A DNA stretch of 64,000 nt. Origin: Sphingobacteriales bacterium 46-32 (lineage in GTDB: Bacteria > Bacteroidota > Bacteroidia > Chitinophagales > Chitinophagaceae). Below, piece after piece: positions 8,564 to 17,185 of this stretch. Numbering within the stretch: the first letter of the stretch is position 1; each line of letters opens with the position of its first letter. The stretch spans positions 1,633,203-1,697,202 of the forward strand of contig MKTY01000020.1 of NCBI GenBank assembly GCA_001898485.1. The letters run 5' to 3'. The notes under the pieces were generated by a model. The model saw only the letters and a list, made by a program, of their open reading frames with translations, did no database searches and was not told the DNA's origin. The position numbers were made by a program, and so were the translations under genes.

Positions 8564-9928
8564 ATGAGTAATCAATCCACACGCAGAAATTTTATCAGGA
8601 AAATGGCAACCGGTGTGGCCGGCATGGCACTTGCACCCGAAGTAATGGGCGCGGCTGGCGGCAACAATCGTATCGAAGAGTTAAGCCGCAATAATAAGTA
8701 TGGACCTGCTGACACCATCCGGCTGGCACTCATTGGTGCAGGGGGTATGGGACTGGCAGATGCCAATACGGCTATCACAGTGCCTGGTGTAAAGCTGGTA
8801 GCTGTTTGCGACCTCTACGAAGGCCGTCTTGCCGATGCACGTAAAATATATGGCAACGACATCTTTACTACACGCGATTACAAAGAAATACTTCAGCGCA
8901 AAGACATCGATGCAGTAATTGTAGCAACACCCGACCACTGGCATAAAGATATTTCTATCGATGCCATGAATGCCGGCAAAGCAGTGTATTGCGAAAAGCC
9001 TATGGTACACGATGTGTCTGAAGGAGCTGCTGTTGTAGAAGCACAAAACAGGAATAAGGTAGTCTTTCAGGTAGGAAGCCAGGGATTAAGTTCGCTGGGA
9101 AATGAAAAGGCCAAAGAACTGCTGGCTGCCGGTGCCATTGGCAAGCTGAATTATGCAGAAGGATTCTGGGCCCGCAACTCGCCCGAAGGCGCCTGGCAAT
9201 ATCGCATTCCCGAAGATGGTAATGATAAAACTGTTGACTGGAAACGTTTCTTAAATAAATACCCGCAGATACCTTTTGATGCAAAACGTTTCTTCCGCTG
9301 GAGATGTTATAAAGATTATGGCACCGGCGTATCGGGCGATTTGTTTGTACACCTGTTTTCAAGCCTGCATTTTATTACCAACTCAAAAGGCCCTCAGAAA
9401 ATTATGGCTATGGGTGGCCTGCGATTCTGGAAAGACGGACGCGAAGTGCCTGATGTACTCATGGGTATGTTTGACTATGCAGAAACACCCGAGCATCCTG
9501 CCTTCAACCTGTCACTCCGTGTCAACTTTGTAGATGGTACCGCAGACAGCACCTATCTTCGACTGGTAGGAAATGAAGGCAGCATGAATGTGGAATGGGA
9601 TCGTGTGACACTTACCCGCAATAAGGCGTATGCCGCTACCGACGATCCGCTGCTGGCAACCAAACTCAATAAAGACAATCCGCTTAATTATGAGCGTAAA
9701 AAAATGCTGCCACCTGATACGACTGTTTTCAATGTAGAAAAAGGATATAAAGGAGCGCATTTCGATCACTTCTTCAATTTCTTTACTGCAATCCGGGAAA
9801 AGAAACTTTCTGTTGAAGACGCGTTGTTTGGCTACCGTGCTGCAGCACCCGCTCTGCTTTGCAATGACAGCTATTTTACCAATAAACCTGTACTCTGGGA
9901 TCCGGTAAAACTGAAAGTAGTAAGCTGA
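8564..9928 (+). CDS. Gfo/Idh/MocA-family oxidoreductase, exported
   Basis: NAD(P)-type sugar oxidoreductase of 454 residues. The N-terminus has a twin-arginine-like export signal (TRRNFIRKMATGVAGMALA, residues 6-24). The Rossmann domain shows LALIGAGGMGLADA (about 54-67) and the conserved EKP motif in YCEKPMVHDV (about 144-153); the C-terminal alpha/beta domain follows. Exported members with tightly bound cofactor interconvert hydroxy and keto groups of sugars. It lies 55 bases after the DUF1549/1553 gene and 46 before the DUF1080 gene, which suggests oxidation to a 3-keto sugar and its later cleavage. Family call firm, substrate inferred. Confidence 0.93.
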   Translation: MSNQSTRRNFIRKMATGVAGMALAPEVMGAAGGNNRIEELSRNNKYGPADTIRLALIGAGGMGLADANTAITVPGVKLVAVCDLYEGRLADARKIYGNDIFTTRDYKEILQRKDIDAVIVATPDHWHKDISIDAMNAGKAVYCEKPMVHDVSEGAAVVEAQNRNKVVFQVGSQGLSSLGNEKAKELLAAGAIGKLNYAEGFWARNSPEGAWQYRIPEDGNDKTVDWKRFLNKYPQIPFDAKRFFRWRCYKDYGTGVSGDLFVHLFSSLHFITNSKGPQKIMAMGGLRFWKDGREVPDVLMGMFDYAETPEHPAFNLSLRVNFVDGTADSTYLRLVGNEGSMNVEWDRVTLTRNKAYAATDDPLLATKLNKDNPLNYERKKMLPPDTTVFNVEKGYKGAHFDHFFNFFTAIREKKLSVEDALFGYRAAAPALLCNDSYFTNKPVLWDPVKLKVVS

Positions 9929-9974
9929 TAACCATCAAAACCATATTTTTCATCATTAACAATCCAAAGATTAT

Positions 9975-10763
9975 ATGAACACAAAACTTTCCAGCGCTGC
10001 TTTGCTTCTTGCCGGCAGTCTTTTATTCAGTGCCTGCAACAACGAAGGCGAAGGAGATGAACCGAAAGATACCTCAAAGCAGGGGTCATTTGGTTCGGCC
10101 ACCCAGACCAGTATTAATAGTGACAACATGCTTACAGAAGCGGAACAAAAGGAAGGCTGGCAATTGCTTTTTGACGGCAAAACGCTCAACGGATGGCGTA
10201 TGTATCAGAACAAACCGGCCGATTGCTGGGGTGTACAGGATGGAGCCATCTATTGCAAAGGAAGCGCCACCGACAAGAGCGACCTGCGTGCCGACCTGGT
10301 TACAGCCGATCAGTTTGAAAACTTCGAATTGTCGATAGACTGGAAGATTGCACCACAGGGTAATAGTGGCATCATGTATCATGTAAATGAGAAATATCCG
10401 GCTGCTTATCTGAGCGGACCAGAGTATCAACTGATTGATGATGATAACTTTCCCGAAAAACTCGAAGAGTGGCAAAAAACAGCGGCAGACTATGCGATGT
10501 ATACAACCAGCAGTCGCCCGGTAAAACCCGTCGGTGAATTCAATACCACACGTATTGTAGTGAATGGTGCTCATCGCGAACACTGGCTCAACGGCGTGAA
10601 AGTAGTAGAATTTGAAGCATGGAGTGATGACTGGAAAAAAAGAAAATCGGAAGGCAAGTGGAAAGATACACCTGAGTATGGTATGGAGAAAACAGGCAAT
10701 ATCTGTTTACAGGATCATGGCAGTGGTGTGTGGTTCAAGAATATCAAGATCAGAAAAATGTAG
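9975..10763 (+). CDS. DUF1080 (3-keto-disaccharide hydrolase-like) lipoprotein
   Basis: Lipoprotein of 262 residues: lipobox LLFSAC with Cys near residue 21, then an acidic linker. The DUF1080 jelly-roll shows GWQLLFDGKTLNGWRMY (about 60-76), IDWKIAPQGNSGIMYHV and WLNGVKVVEFE, with the usual C-terminal ICLQDHGSGVWFKNIKIR. Pfam names this family 3-keto-disaccharide hydrolase; characterised members cleave or bind oxidised (3-keto) glycosides. Here it follows an exported Gfo/Idh enzyme and precedes a sugar isomerase, a fitting context. Lipidation predicts a membrane-attached periplasmic or surface position. Confidence 0.9.
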   Translation: MNTKLSSAALLLAGSLLFSACNNEGEGDEPKDTSKQGSFGSATQTSINSDNMLTEAEQKEGWQLLFDGKTLNGWRMYQNKPADCWGVQDGAIYCKGSATDKSDLRADLVTADQFENFELSIDWKIAPQGNSGIMYHVNEKYPAAYLSGPEYQLIDDDNFPEKLEEWQKTAADYAMYTTSSRPVKPVGEFNTTRIVVNGAHREHWLNGVKVVEFEAWSDDWKKRKSEGKWKDTPEYGMEKTGNICLQDHGSGVWFKNIKIRKM

Positions 10764-10776
10764 TATCGGCGGGGAG

Positions 10777-10911
10777 GTTTGAAAATCCAGGGGTTTGAAG
10801 CTAACTGTGGTAATGTGAGATTATGCCGGGATGCTAATGTGCTGGGGGCGCATTAAAAATTGAACAGACAGAATCCGGAAAAGTCTTCTTCAAATCCCTG
10901 TATTTTCAAAC
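10777..10911. repeat. Imperfect inverted repeat with 24-base arms in the DUF1080-DUF1501 gap
   Basis: The arms at 10777-10800 and 10888-10911 are reverse complements with 2 mismatches in 24 (GTTTGAAAATCCAGG... against ...TGTATTTTCAAAC), separated by 87 bases. The loop contains TGCTAATGTGCTG (10832-10844), the reverse complement of the repeat found at 22243-22273. It fills the only long gap in the run of sugar genes. Transcribed, it would form a long hairpin just before the DUF1501 gene. Confidence 0.6.
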
Positions 10912-10933
10912 TCACCTGTTGTCAATTCTTTTT

Positions 10934-12448
10934 ATGACACAACAGGAATTGCATAATCAACGGCTGTTGAAGGAAGCAGAAGATGCCATACGGCGGATGC
11001 ACACACGCCGGCATTTTATTAAAGAAAGTGCTATGGGGCTGGGGGCACTGGCCTTCGGTTCACTGCTGGGTGGCTGTGGCCGTTCTCAGCCGGGGCTTTC
11101 ACCGGCTGTCAGCAACTTTGATCCGGTGCATCCGTTGTTGCCAAAAGCACCACCTTTCCCGGGCAGGGCAAAGAGTGTGATCTATCTGCATATGGCCGGA
11201 GCGCCATCGCAGCTGGAGTTATTTGATTATAAGCCTGAGCTGGCAAAAATGGATGGCCAGGATTGCCCGCAGTCGCTACTGGCAGGCAAGCAGTTTGCTT
11301 TTATCACAGGTGTGCCGAAAATGCTCGGCCCACAGGCAAAATTTGCACAGCACGGACAAAGTGGTGCATGGATAAGTGAGCACCTGCCACATTTTTCCAC
11401 GCTGGCCGATGAAGTCACTTTTCTGAAAGCGGTCACAACCGATCAGTTTAACCATGCGCCTGCACAATTACTGATGCATACAGGTAGCCCACGACTGGGC
11501 CGGCCCAGCATGGGCAGTTGGGTTACCTATGGACTGGGTACCGAAAATCAGAACCTGCCTGCCTTTGTTGTACTCACCAGCGGAGGCAATTTCCCCGATG
11601 CCGGTAAGAGCGCCTGGGGTAGTGGTTTTTTACCTTCTGTATACCAGGGTGTGCAATGCCGCAGTGAGGGAGATCCGGTGTTATTCATCAACGATCCCAA
11701 AGGTATGAGCCGAGACCTGCGCAAAGCATCTATTGAGGCCATCAATGATGCCAACAGGCAGGAATATGAATCGTACAACGATCCAGAAATCCTGTCGCGC
11801 ATTTCTCAGTATGAAATGGCCTACCGCATGCAGATCGCTGCACCCGAGGTAATGAATATTAACGATGAACCGGCGTATATCCATGAAATGTATGGAACAA
11901 AGCCCGGCAAATCATGTTTTGCCAACAATGTACTGCTGGCACGTAAGCTCGTTGAAAAAGGGGTACGTTATGTACAGCTATTTGACTGGGGCTGGGATGC
12001 ACATGGCGATGGCGCTTACAACGCATTGAATCTGGGTATTATTAACAAATATCGCAGCATAGATAAGGCCATGACGGCTTTGCTGCTCGATCTGAAGCAG
12101 CGTGGCTTACTGGAAGAAACACTGGTGGTATGGGGTGGCGAGTTTGGCCGTACGCCCATGATGGAAAACCGCAATGGCGCACAAAATCCTTATAAGGGGC
12201 GTGACCATCATACAGAAGCATTCACTCTCTGGATGGCAGGCGGCGGCATTAAAAAAGGATTTACCTATGGCGAAACTGATGAAATAGGCTACAGTGCCAT
12301 CAGCGGTAAAGTCGAAGCATTCGACATTCAGGCAACGATCCTGAACCAACTGGGATTTGATCACGAACAGTTTACCTATCCGTTTCAGGGGCGCCCTTTC
12401 CGCCTCACGGATGTGGCTGGTAAAGTCATTCGCGATATCCTGGCTTAA
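10934..12448 (+). CDS. DUF1501 family exported protein
   Basis: Protein of 504 residues in the DUF1501 family, which has an alkaline-phosphatase/sulfatase-like fold and is regularly paired with DUF1549/1553 proteins. A twin-arginine-like signal lies near residues 25-47 (TRRHFIKESAMGLGALAFG) and ends with a Cys (LGGCG) that could be lipidated. Conserved segments include SVIYLHMAGAPSQLELFDYKP, AWISEHLPHFSTLADEV, LVVWGGEFGRTPM and GRDHH. I chose the ATG at 10934; a TTG 15 bases upstream is less likely. Its partner DUF1549/1553 gene is at 5758-8508. The biochemical role is unknown. Confidence 0.9.
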   Translation: MTQQELHNQRLLKEAEDAIRRMHTRRHFIKESAMGLGALAFGSLLGGCGRSQPGLSPAVSNFDPVHPLLPKAPPFPGRAKSVIYLHMAGAPSQLELFDYKPELAKMDGQDCPQSLLAGKQFAFITGVPKMLGPQAKFAQHGQSGAWISEHLPHFSTLADEVTFLKAVTTDQFNHAPAQLLMHTGSPRLGRPSMGSWVTYGLGTENQNLPAFVVLTSGGNFPDAGKSAWGSGFLPSVYQGVQCRSEGDPVLFINDPKGMSRDLRKASIEAINDANRQEYESYNDPEILSRISQYEMAYRMQIAAPEVMNINDEPAYIHEMYGTKPGKSCFANNVLLARKLVEKGVRYVQLFDWGWDAHGDGAYNALNLGIINKYRSIDKAMTALLLDLKQRGLLEETLVVWGGEFGRTPMMENRNGAQNPYKGRDHHTEAFTLWMAGGGIKKGFTYGETDEIGYSAISGKVEAFDIQATILNQLGFDHEQFTYPFQGRPFRLTDVAGKVIRDILA

Positions 12449-12474
12449 CATATGACAAAATGTAATATCAAAAT

Positions 12475-13407
12475 ATGAAGCATAACAGACGGGCCTTTAT
12501 CAAACGAACGGCAGCGGCCTCTACAGGAGCTTTTTTTACTTCCATGTCACAGACCTGGGCTCAGCCACTGCCCAACGTACCCGCCGCAGCAGGCTTTGAG
12601 TTGTTGTTTATGGCAACAGACTGGGGATTTAAAGGCAATCGTGATGCCCTTTGTGCAGCCGCAAAAAAAGAGGGATATGATGGTATTGAAGTATGGTGGA
12701 GTGATGATGCAAAAGCGCAGGATGAACTTTTTAATGCCTTACATAAACATGGGTTGAAGGTGGGTTTCCTTTGCGGGGGCTGGCAAAGCGATTATAAAGA
12801 ACACCTGGATGTATTTGTACGGCATACTGAACAGGCCGCTGGCAATAAAAAACAGGCCCCACTGTATATCAATTGCCACTCGGGCCGTGATCATTTTACA
12901 GTAGAGCAAAACAGCGCCTTCATCAATCATACAGATAAACTAAGCCGGCAATCTGGCGTACCCATTTATCATGAAACACACCGGGGCCGTATTCTTTTTG
13001 CAGCACATATCAGCCGGCAGTACATGAAACAGTTCCCCTCGTTGCGCATCACACTTGATATATCTCACTGGTGCAATGTGCATGAAAGTTTGCTGGCCGA
13101 TCAGCCAGACGCAGTAGCACTCGCACTGGAGCGAACCGATCATATCCATTCGCGGGTGGGCCATGCAGAAGGGCCGCAGGTTGGCGATCCGCGTGCACCG
13201 GAGTGGGAGCCTGCCCTCAACGCACACCTGGGCTGGTGGGATACCATCATTGCTTCAAAAAAGAAAAAGGGTGAGCGTATGACGATCCTTACCGAATTTG
13301 GTCCCGTTGATTATATGCCGGCATTGCCATATACACGGCAGCCAGTGGCCGATCAGTGGGCGATCAATGTACATATGATGCAAATGCTGCGCAAGCGTTA
13401 CCAGTAA
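12475..13407 (+). CDS. Sugar phosphate isomerase/epimerase-like TIM-barrel protein, exported
   Basis: AP-endonuclease-2/xylose-isomerase-like TIM barrel of 310 residues. The twin-arginine-like signal NRRAFIKRTAAASTGAFF is at 3-20. Barrel metal-site segments are visible: DGIEVWWS (about 67-74), PIYHETHRGR (about 163-172), ITLDISHWCNVHE (about 190-202), HIHSRVGHAEG and TEFGP. It lies 26 bases after the DUF1501 gene and 16 before the membrane cytochrome. Export points to a role on free or keto sugars in the periplasm rather than on sugar phosphates in the cytosol; that is inference. Confidence 0.88.
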   Translation: MKHNRRAFIKRTAAASTGAFFTSMSQTWAQPLPNVPAAAGFELLFMATDWGFKGNRDALCAAAKKEGYDGIEVWWSDDAKAQDELFNALHKHGLKVGFLCGGWQSDYKEHLDVFVRHTEQAAGNKKQAPLYINCHSGRDHFTVEQNSAFINHTDKLSRQSGVPIYHETHRGRILFAAHISRQYMKQFPSLRITLDISHWCNVHESLLADQPDAVALALERTDHIHSRVGHAEGPQVGDPRAPEWEPALNAHLGWWDTIIASKKKKGERMTILTEFGPVDYMPALPYTRQPVADQWAINVHMMQMLRKRYQ

Positions 13408-13423
13408 AATCTGAAAAAAACTG

Positions 13424-14830
13424 ATGCTCATATCTCTTCCAGAATTTATTGGCCGGCTGCATCCACTGCTGGTACATTTACCTTTAGGCATTTTGCTGTT
13501 GGCCTGTTTTTTTCAATGGCTCATACTGCATAGCCGGTACGCTTTTTTGAAACCCGCTATTCCCGCTATGCTCTTTTGGGGTATGCTGTCTGCCATCGCT
13601 TCCTGCATTAGTGGTTACCTGCTGGCTTCAGGAGGTGATTATGAAGGGGAGCTGGTGCAGCGGCATCAGTGGATGGGTATTTACACCGCAGGTCTTGCAC
13701 TGATCTTATGGATAGCTCACCAGTTTTTTATCAATGAATGGATTGCCCGTTGGCTATCGGTGGGTTTAATAATTCTTCTTTTTATAACAGGCCATCTGGG
13801 CGGCAGCCTCACCCATGGTGAAGGTTTTTTGCAGGAAGGATTGCAGGCCGGAAAAAAAGACGATCCGGTATGGAAGGCTATGCCCGATTTGCAGCAGGCA
13901 CAGGTATATGCGGGCCTGGTACAGCCACTGCTGCAGGCACGTTGTTACAGCTGCCATGGTCCTAATAAACAAAAAGGAAAACTCCGGCTCGATAGCCCGG
14001 ACTGGTTGCTCAAAGGCGGCGAAGATGGTAAGATCATCAAACCTGGCGATGCGGAGAAAAGCCTGCTTATAGAACGGCTTATGCTGCCAATGGATGATAA
14101 AGAGCATATGCCTCCGCGCGAAAAAACTCAGTTGAGGGCCGATGAAATAGCCGTTCTGCACTGGTGGGTTAACAGTGGAGCAGCTTTCGATAAAAGAGTA
14201 AGTGAATTAAAGCAACCGGCAAATATTAATCAGGTATTGCAGCGTATAGCTACCGGTCAGCAGCCTGCTGGAAATATCGCTGCTGCACCAGCCGATATTC
14301 CCGCAGCGGCAGTCGCTCCCGGCGACACTGCCACTATTCGCCGCCTGCGCCAGGCCGGTGTTATGATACTGCCTGTGGCCGCTAACAGCAATTATCTTTC
14401 TGCCAGTTTCTTTACAGCTACAGCCCCGCCGGACTCTTTGTTGCCGTTGCTGACAGCACTTAAGAAACAACTGATATGGCTGCGTCTCGATAATACCCCG
14501 GTCAGCGATGCTTCGCTCAGGCAGATCGGAGCGCTCACACAACTTACCAGATTGCAGTTGAGCAATACTGCAGTAACCGATGCGGGCCTGCCGGCACTTC
14601 AACCGCTGACCAATCTGCATTCGCTGAACCTGGTAGGAACAAAAGTGACAGCCACAGGACTTTATACCCTGGCATCGTTGAAGCAACTCCGCTACCTGTA
14701 CCTGTATCAGACAGCTGTGGCACCTGCAGATTGGTCTATGCTGCTGAAGCAGCTACCGGGCATACAGCTTGACTCTGGCGGGTACAGGGTGCCAACCTTT
14801 GAAGCCGATACAACTGAGCTGAAATACTGA
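13424..14830 (+). CDS. Membrane cytochrome c (DUF2231 + PSCyt1) with C-terminal leucine-rich repeats
   Basis: Membrane protein of 468 residues. A DUF2231-type N-terminal region has four membrane helices in about residues 10-130 and begins with the typical FIGRLHPLLVHLPLGILLLA. A planctomycete-type cytochrome c domain follows with haem motif CYSCH (C174, C177, H178). From about 340 it carries leucine-rich repeats (LTRLQLSNTAVTDAGLPALQ, LHSLNLVGTKVTATGLYTLA). It could pass electrons from exported sugar oxidation to the membrane, since it ends the block of DUF1549/1553, Gfo/Idh and DUF1501 genes. This electron-transfer role is inferred from domains and context. Confidence 0.88.
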   Translation: MLISLPEFIGRLHPLLVHLPLGILLLACFFQWLILHSRYAFLKPAIPAMLFWGMLSAIASCISGYLLASGGDYEGELVQRHQWMGIYTAGLALILWIAHQFFINEWIARWLSVGLIILLFITGHLGGSLTHGEGFLQEGLQAGKKDDPVWKAMPDLQQAQVYAGLVQPLLQARCYSCHGPNKQKGKLRLDSPDWLLKGGEDGKIIKPGDAEKSLLIERLMLPMDDKEHMPPREKTQLRADEIAVLHWWVNSGAAFDKRVSELKQPANINQVLQRIATGQQPAGNIAAAPADIPAAAVAPGDTATIRRLRQAGVMILPVAANSNYLSASFFTATAPPDSLLPLLTALKKQLIWLRLDNTPVSDASLRQIGALTQLTRLQLSNTAVTDAGLPALQPLTNLHSLNLVGTKVTATGLYTLASLKQLRYLYLYQTAVAPADWSMLLKQLPGIQLDSGGYRVPTFEADTTELKY

Positions 14831-14906
14831 GATAACCCGCTGTAAAAACGCTAACCCCTGGACGGAGTATCTGTCGTATATTCAATGGACAAAGCCAATT
14901 TTTTTC

Positions 14907-15737
14907 ATGAACAGAAAAGAATTTATCGCTTCTGCAGCACCTGTACTCTGGCTTTTTGCCGGAGGTAAGATATTGCGGATAGCCGAAATGGTTGACCCGG
15001 ATACGGAAAGTGTGGTATTACGTTTTGGGGTGGCTTCTGACGGACATTATGGAGAAAAAAATACACCGTACGAAAATTATTTTACTACACTGGTAGATAA
15101 AGTAAACGGTTTCCACGAGCAGCACCCATTTTCCTTTTTTGTAATTAATGGGGATATAGTACACGATGATCCTGTTTTTTTTGCTTCGGCAAAAAAGAAG
15201 TTCGATAACCTGGTCCCTTCTTATTATGTAACCCAGGGCAATCATGATCATATTGATGCTGCGGGCTGGGAAGCTATCTGGGGCATGCCGGTAAATCATC
15301 ATTTTCACATAGGCCGTCAAAGCTTTTTGCTGCTTACTACTTCCAACGCAAAAGGAGAATATTTATGTCCGGATCTGAAATGGTTGCAACAGAAACTCGA
15401 TGAAACGCGTCATCAGGATAATGTGTTTATTTTCATGCATATTAATCCCGCCGGCCAGACCAAATATGCCGTAAACTGCGATCCCGTGCTGGCGCTGCTG
15501 GCAGAACATAAGAATGTACGGGCTGTGTTCAACGGACATGATCATGATATGGCCGATGTGAAAGTAAAAAATGGAATACCCTTTGTATTTGATGGTCATT
15601 TTGGCGGCAGTTGGGGTACTTCCTATCGCGGGTTCCGGGTGGTGGAACTGATGAAAGATGGTTCAGTACGCAGCTACCTGATGGATCCTGTGAGTAAAAC
15701 AGGCGAATCAACCCTATCGCGCGTTGCGCATAGCTGA
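14907..15737 (+). CDS. Calcineurin-like metallophosphoesterase
   Basis: Two-metal phosphoesterase of 276 residues. Ligand motifs appear in order: SDGHYG (about 44-49), NGDIVHD (about 81-87), QGNHDHID (about 113-120), FMHIN (about 175-179) and NGHDHD (about 210-215). The N-terminus (RKEFIASAAPVLWLFAGG) resembles a weak twin-arginine signal, so it is probably exported like its neighbours. It lies between the membrane cytochrome and the second GH29 enzyme, 14 bases before the latter. It may remove phosphate groups from the glycan or its fragments; substrate unknown. Confidence 0.85.
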   Translation: MNRKEFIASAAPVLWLFAGGKILRIAEMVDPDTESVVLRFGVASDGHYGEKNTPYENYFTTLVDKVNGFHEQHPFSFFVINGDIVHDDPVFFASAKKKFDNLVPSYYVTQGNHDHIDAAGWEAIWGMPVNHHFHIGRQSFLLLTTSNAKGEYLCPDLKWLQQKLDETRHQDNVFIFMHINPAGQTKYAVNCDPVLALLAEHKNVRAVFNGHDHDMADVKVKNGIPFVFDGHFGGSWGTSYRGFRVVELMKDGSVRSYLMDPVSKTGESTLSRVAHS

Positions 15738-15751
15738 TATAAACTGATGTT

Positions 15752-17185
15752 ATGGATAAGAAAAAGACAATGAGGAACTATGGTGCGGGTCTGCTGACCC
15801 TATTGCTGTTATCAACAGCTCTCTGTGCGCAGAAGCAGGCATTGCCTACCAAACAGCAGCTGGAGTGGCATGAACTGGAGTTTTACTGGTTTATTCATTT
15901 TGGTCCCAATACATTTACGGATAAAGAGTGGGGACATGGTGATGAGCCGGCAGATATCTTCAATCCCACAGCACTGGATTGCAAACAATGGGCACGTGTC
16001 GCCAAACAGTCGGGCGCTAAAGGAATTATTCTTACCGCCAAACATCATGATGGTTTCTGCCTTTGGCCCAGCGAATATTCTACCCATACCGTACGCGAAA
16101 GCAAATGGCGCGATGGGCAGGGTGATATAGTAAAGGAATTGATGCAGGCCTGCAAAGAGAACGGACTTAAGTTTGGGATATACCTGTCGCCCTGGGACAG
16201 AAACCATCCCCAATATGGCACCCCGGCCTACAACGATGTATATGTAAATACCATGAAGGAGCTGATTTCGAAATACGGCCCCTTCTTTGAATTCTGGTGG
16301 GACGGTGCAAATGGGGAGGGACCCAACGGGAAAAGACAGGAATATGATTTTCACCGGTTTGAACGGACCATGCGTGAGCTGGCTCCCAATACAGTTGTCT
16401 TCAGCGACATCGGCCCCGATGTACGCTGGGTAGGTAACGAAAGCGGTATCGCGGGTACTACCAACTGGAATTATCTCGATACAGCCGGTTTCAAAAGGGG
16501 TGCCGGATCTCCACCCACCGATACACTCAACCGCGGCAATATGTATGGACGCAACTGGATACCTGCAGAGTGTGATGTAAGCATCCGTCCGGGATGGTTT
16601 TATCATAAAGAAGAAGACGGGAAGGTAAAAACATCGGCACAGTTGTTTGACCTGTATCTGAAATCAGTAGGTCGTGGAGCTAATTTTCTGCTAAACGTGC
16701 CACCCGACCGCCGGGGACTCATTCATGAAGCGGATAGTGCAGCATTGGTTGGATTTGAAAAAATGCTGCGTGAAAATTTTGCCAGTAATCTGGCGCTGAA
16801 AGCACGTAAGGAACTGCATTATAAAATGGTTGTTTATAAACGCGACAACTTTGCTGATGGGGATCCAAAGACCACCGAAAGTGTAAATGAGTATAAAAAC
16901 GCCAGCTTTTGGCTTAAATTCGGTACAGAAACCCGCCTCAACTGTATTGTGCTCAGCGAAAACCTGGAGCAGGGGCAGCAGGTAGCCAAGGGCAAAGTAG
17001 TATTGGTAAATGGTGCGCAGGAGGTAAAAGAGATTCCTTTTACGACTATTGGCCGTAAACGCATACTTACTTTTCCCACACAGCAAGTCACTGCTGTACG
17101 TCTGCTGATTCAGGATGCCAAAGGCACGCCGGTACTGAGTGAGGTAGGAGCTTATCTTATCAACGAAAACCTTATTGAGAAATGA
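15752..17185 (+). CDS. Alpha-L-fucosidase, GH29 (second copy, subfamily B-like)
   Basis: Exported GH29 enzyme of 477 residues, clearly different from the one at 4238. The signal peptide runs to about LCAQ (26). Barrel motifs are WFIHFGPNTFTDKEWG (46-61), LTAKHHDGFCLWPS (94-107) and FEFWWDGANGEG, with D184 the likely nucleophile. The last about 120 residues are a beta-rich, carbohydrate-binding-like domain (FWLKFGTETRLNCIVLSENL). HFGxNTFTDxEWG is typical of the GH29 group that acts on alpha-1,3/1,4-fucose. Its stop overlaps the GH88 start by four bases (ATGA), so the two are co-translated. Confidence 0.94.
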   Translation: MDKKKTMRNYGAGLLTLLLLSTALCAQKQALPTKQQLEWHELEFYWFIHFGPNTFTDKEWGHGDEPADIFNPTALDCKQWARVAKQSGAKGIILTAKHHDGFCLWPSEYSTHTVRESKWRDGQGDIVKELMQACKENGLKFGIYLSPWDRNHPQYGTPAYNDVYVNTMKELISKYGPFFEFWWDGANGEGPNGKRQEYDFHRFERTMRELAPNTVVFSDIGPDVRWVGNESGIAGTTNWNYLDTAGFKRGAGSPPTDTLNRGNMYGRNWIPAECDVSIRPGWFYHKEEDGKVKTSAQLFDLYLKSVGRGANFLLNVPPDRRGLIHEADSAALVGFEKMLRENFASNLALKARKELHYKMVVYKRDNFADGDPKTTESVNEYKNASFWLKFGTETRLNCIVLSENLEQGQQVAKGKVVLVNGAQEVKEIPFTTIGRKRILTFPTQQVTAVRLLIQDAKGTPVLSEVGAYLINENLIEK

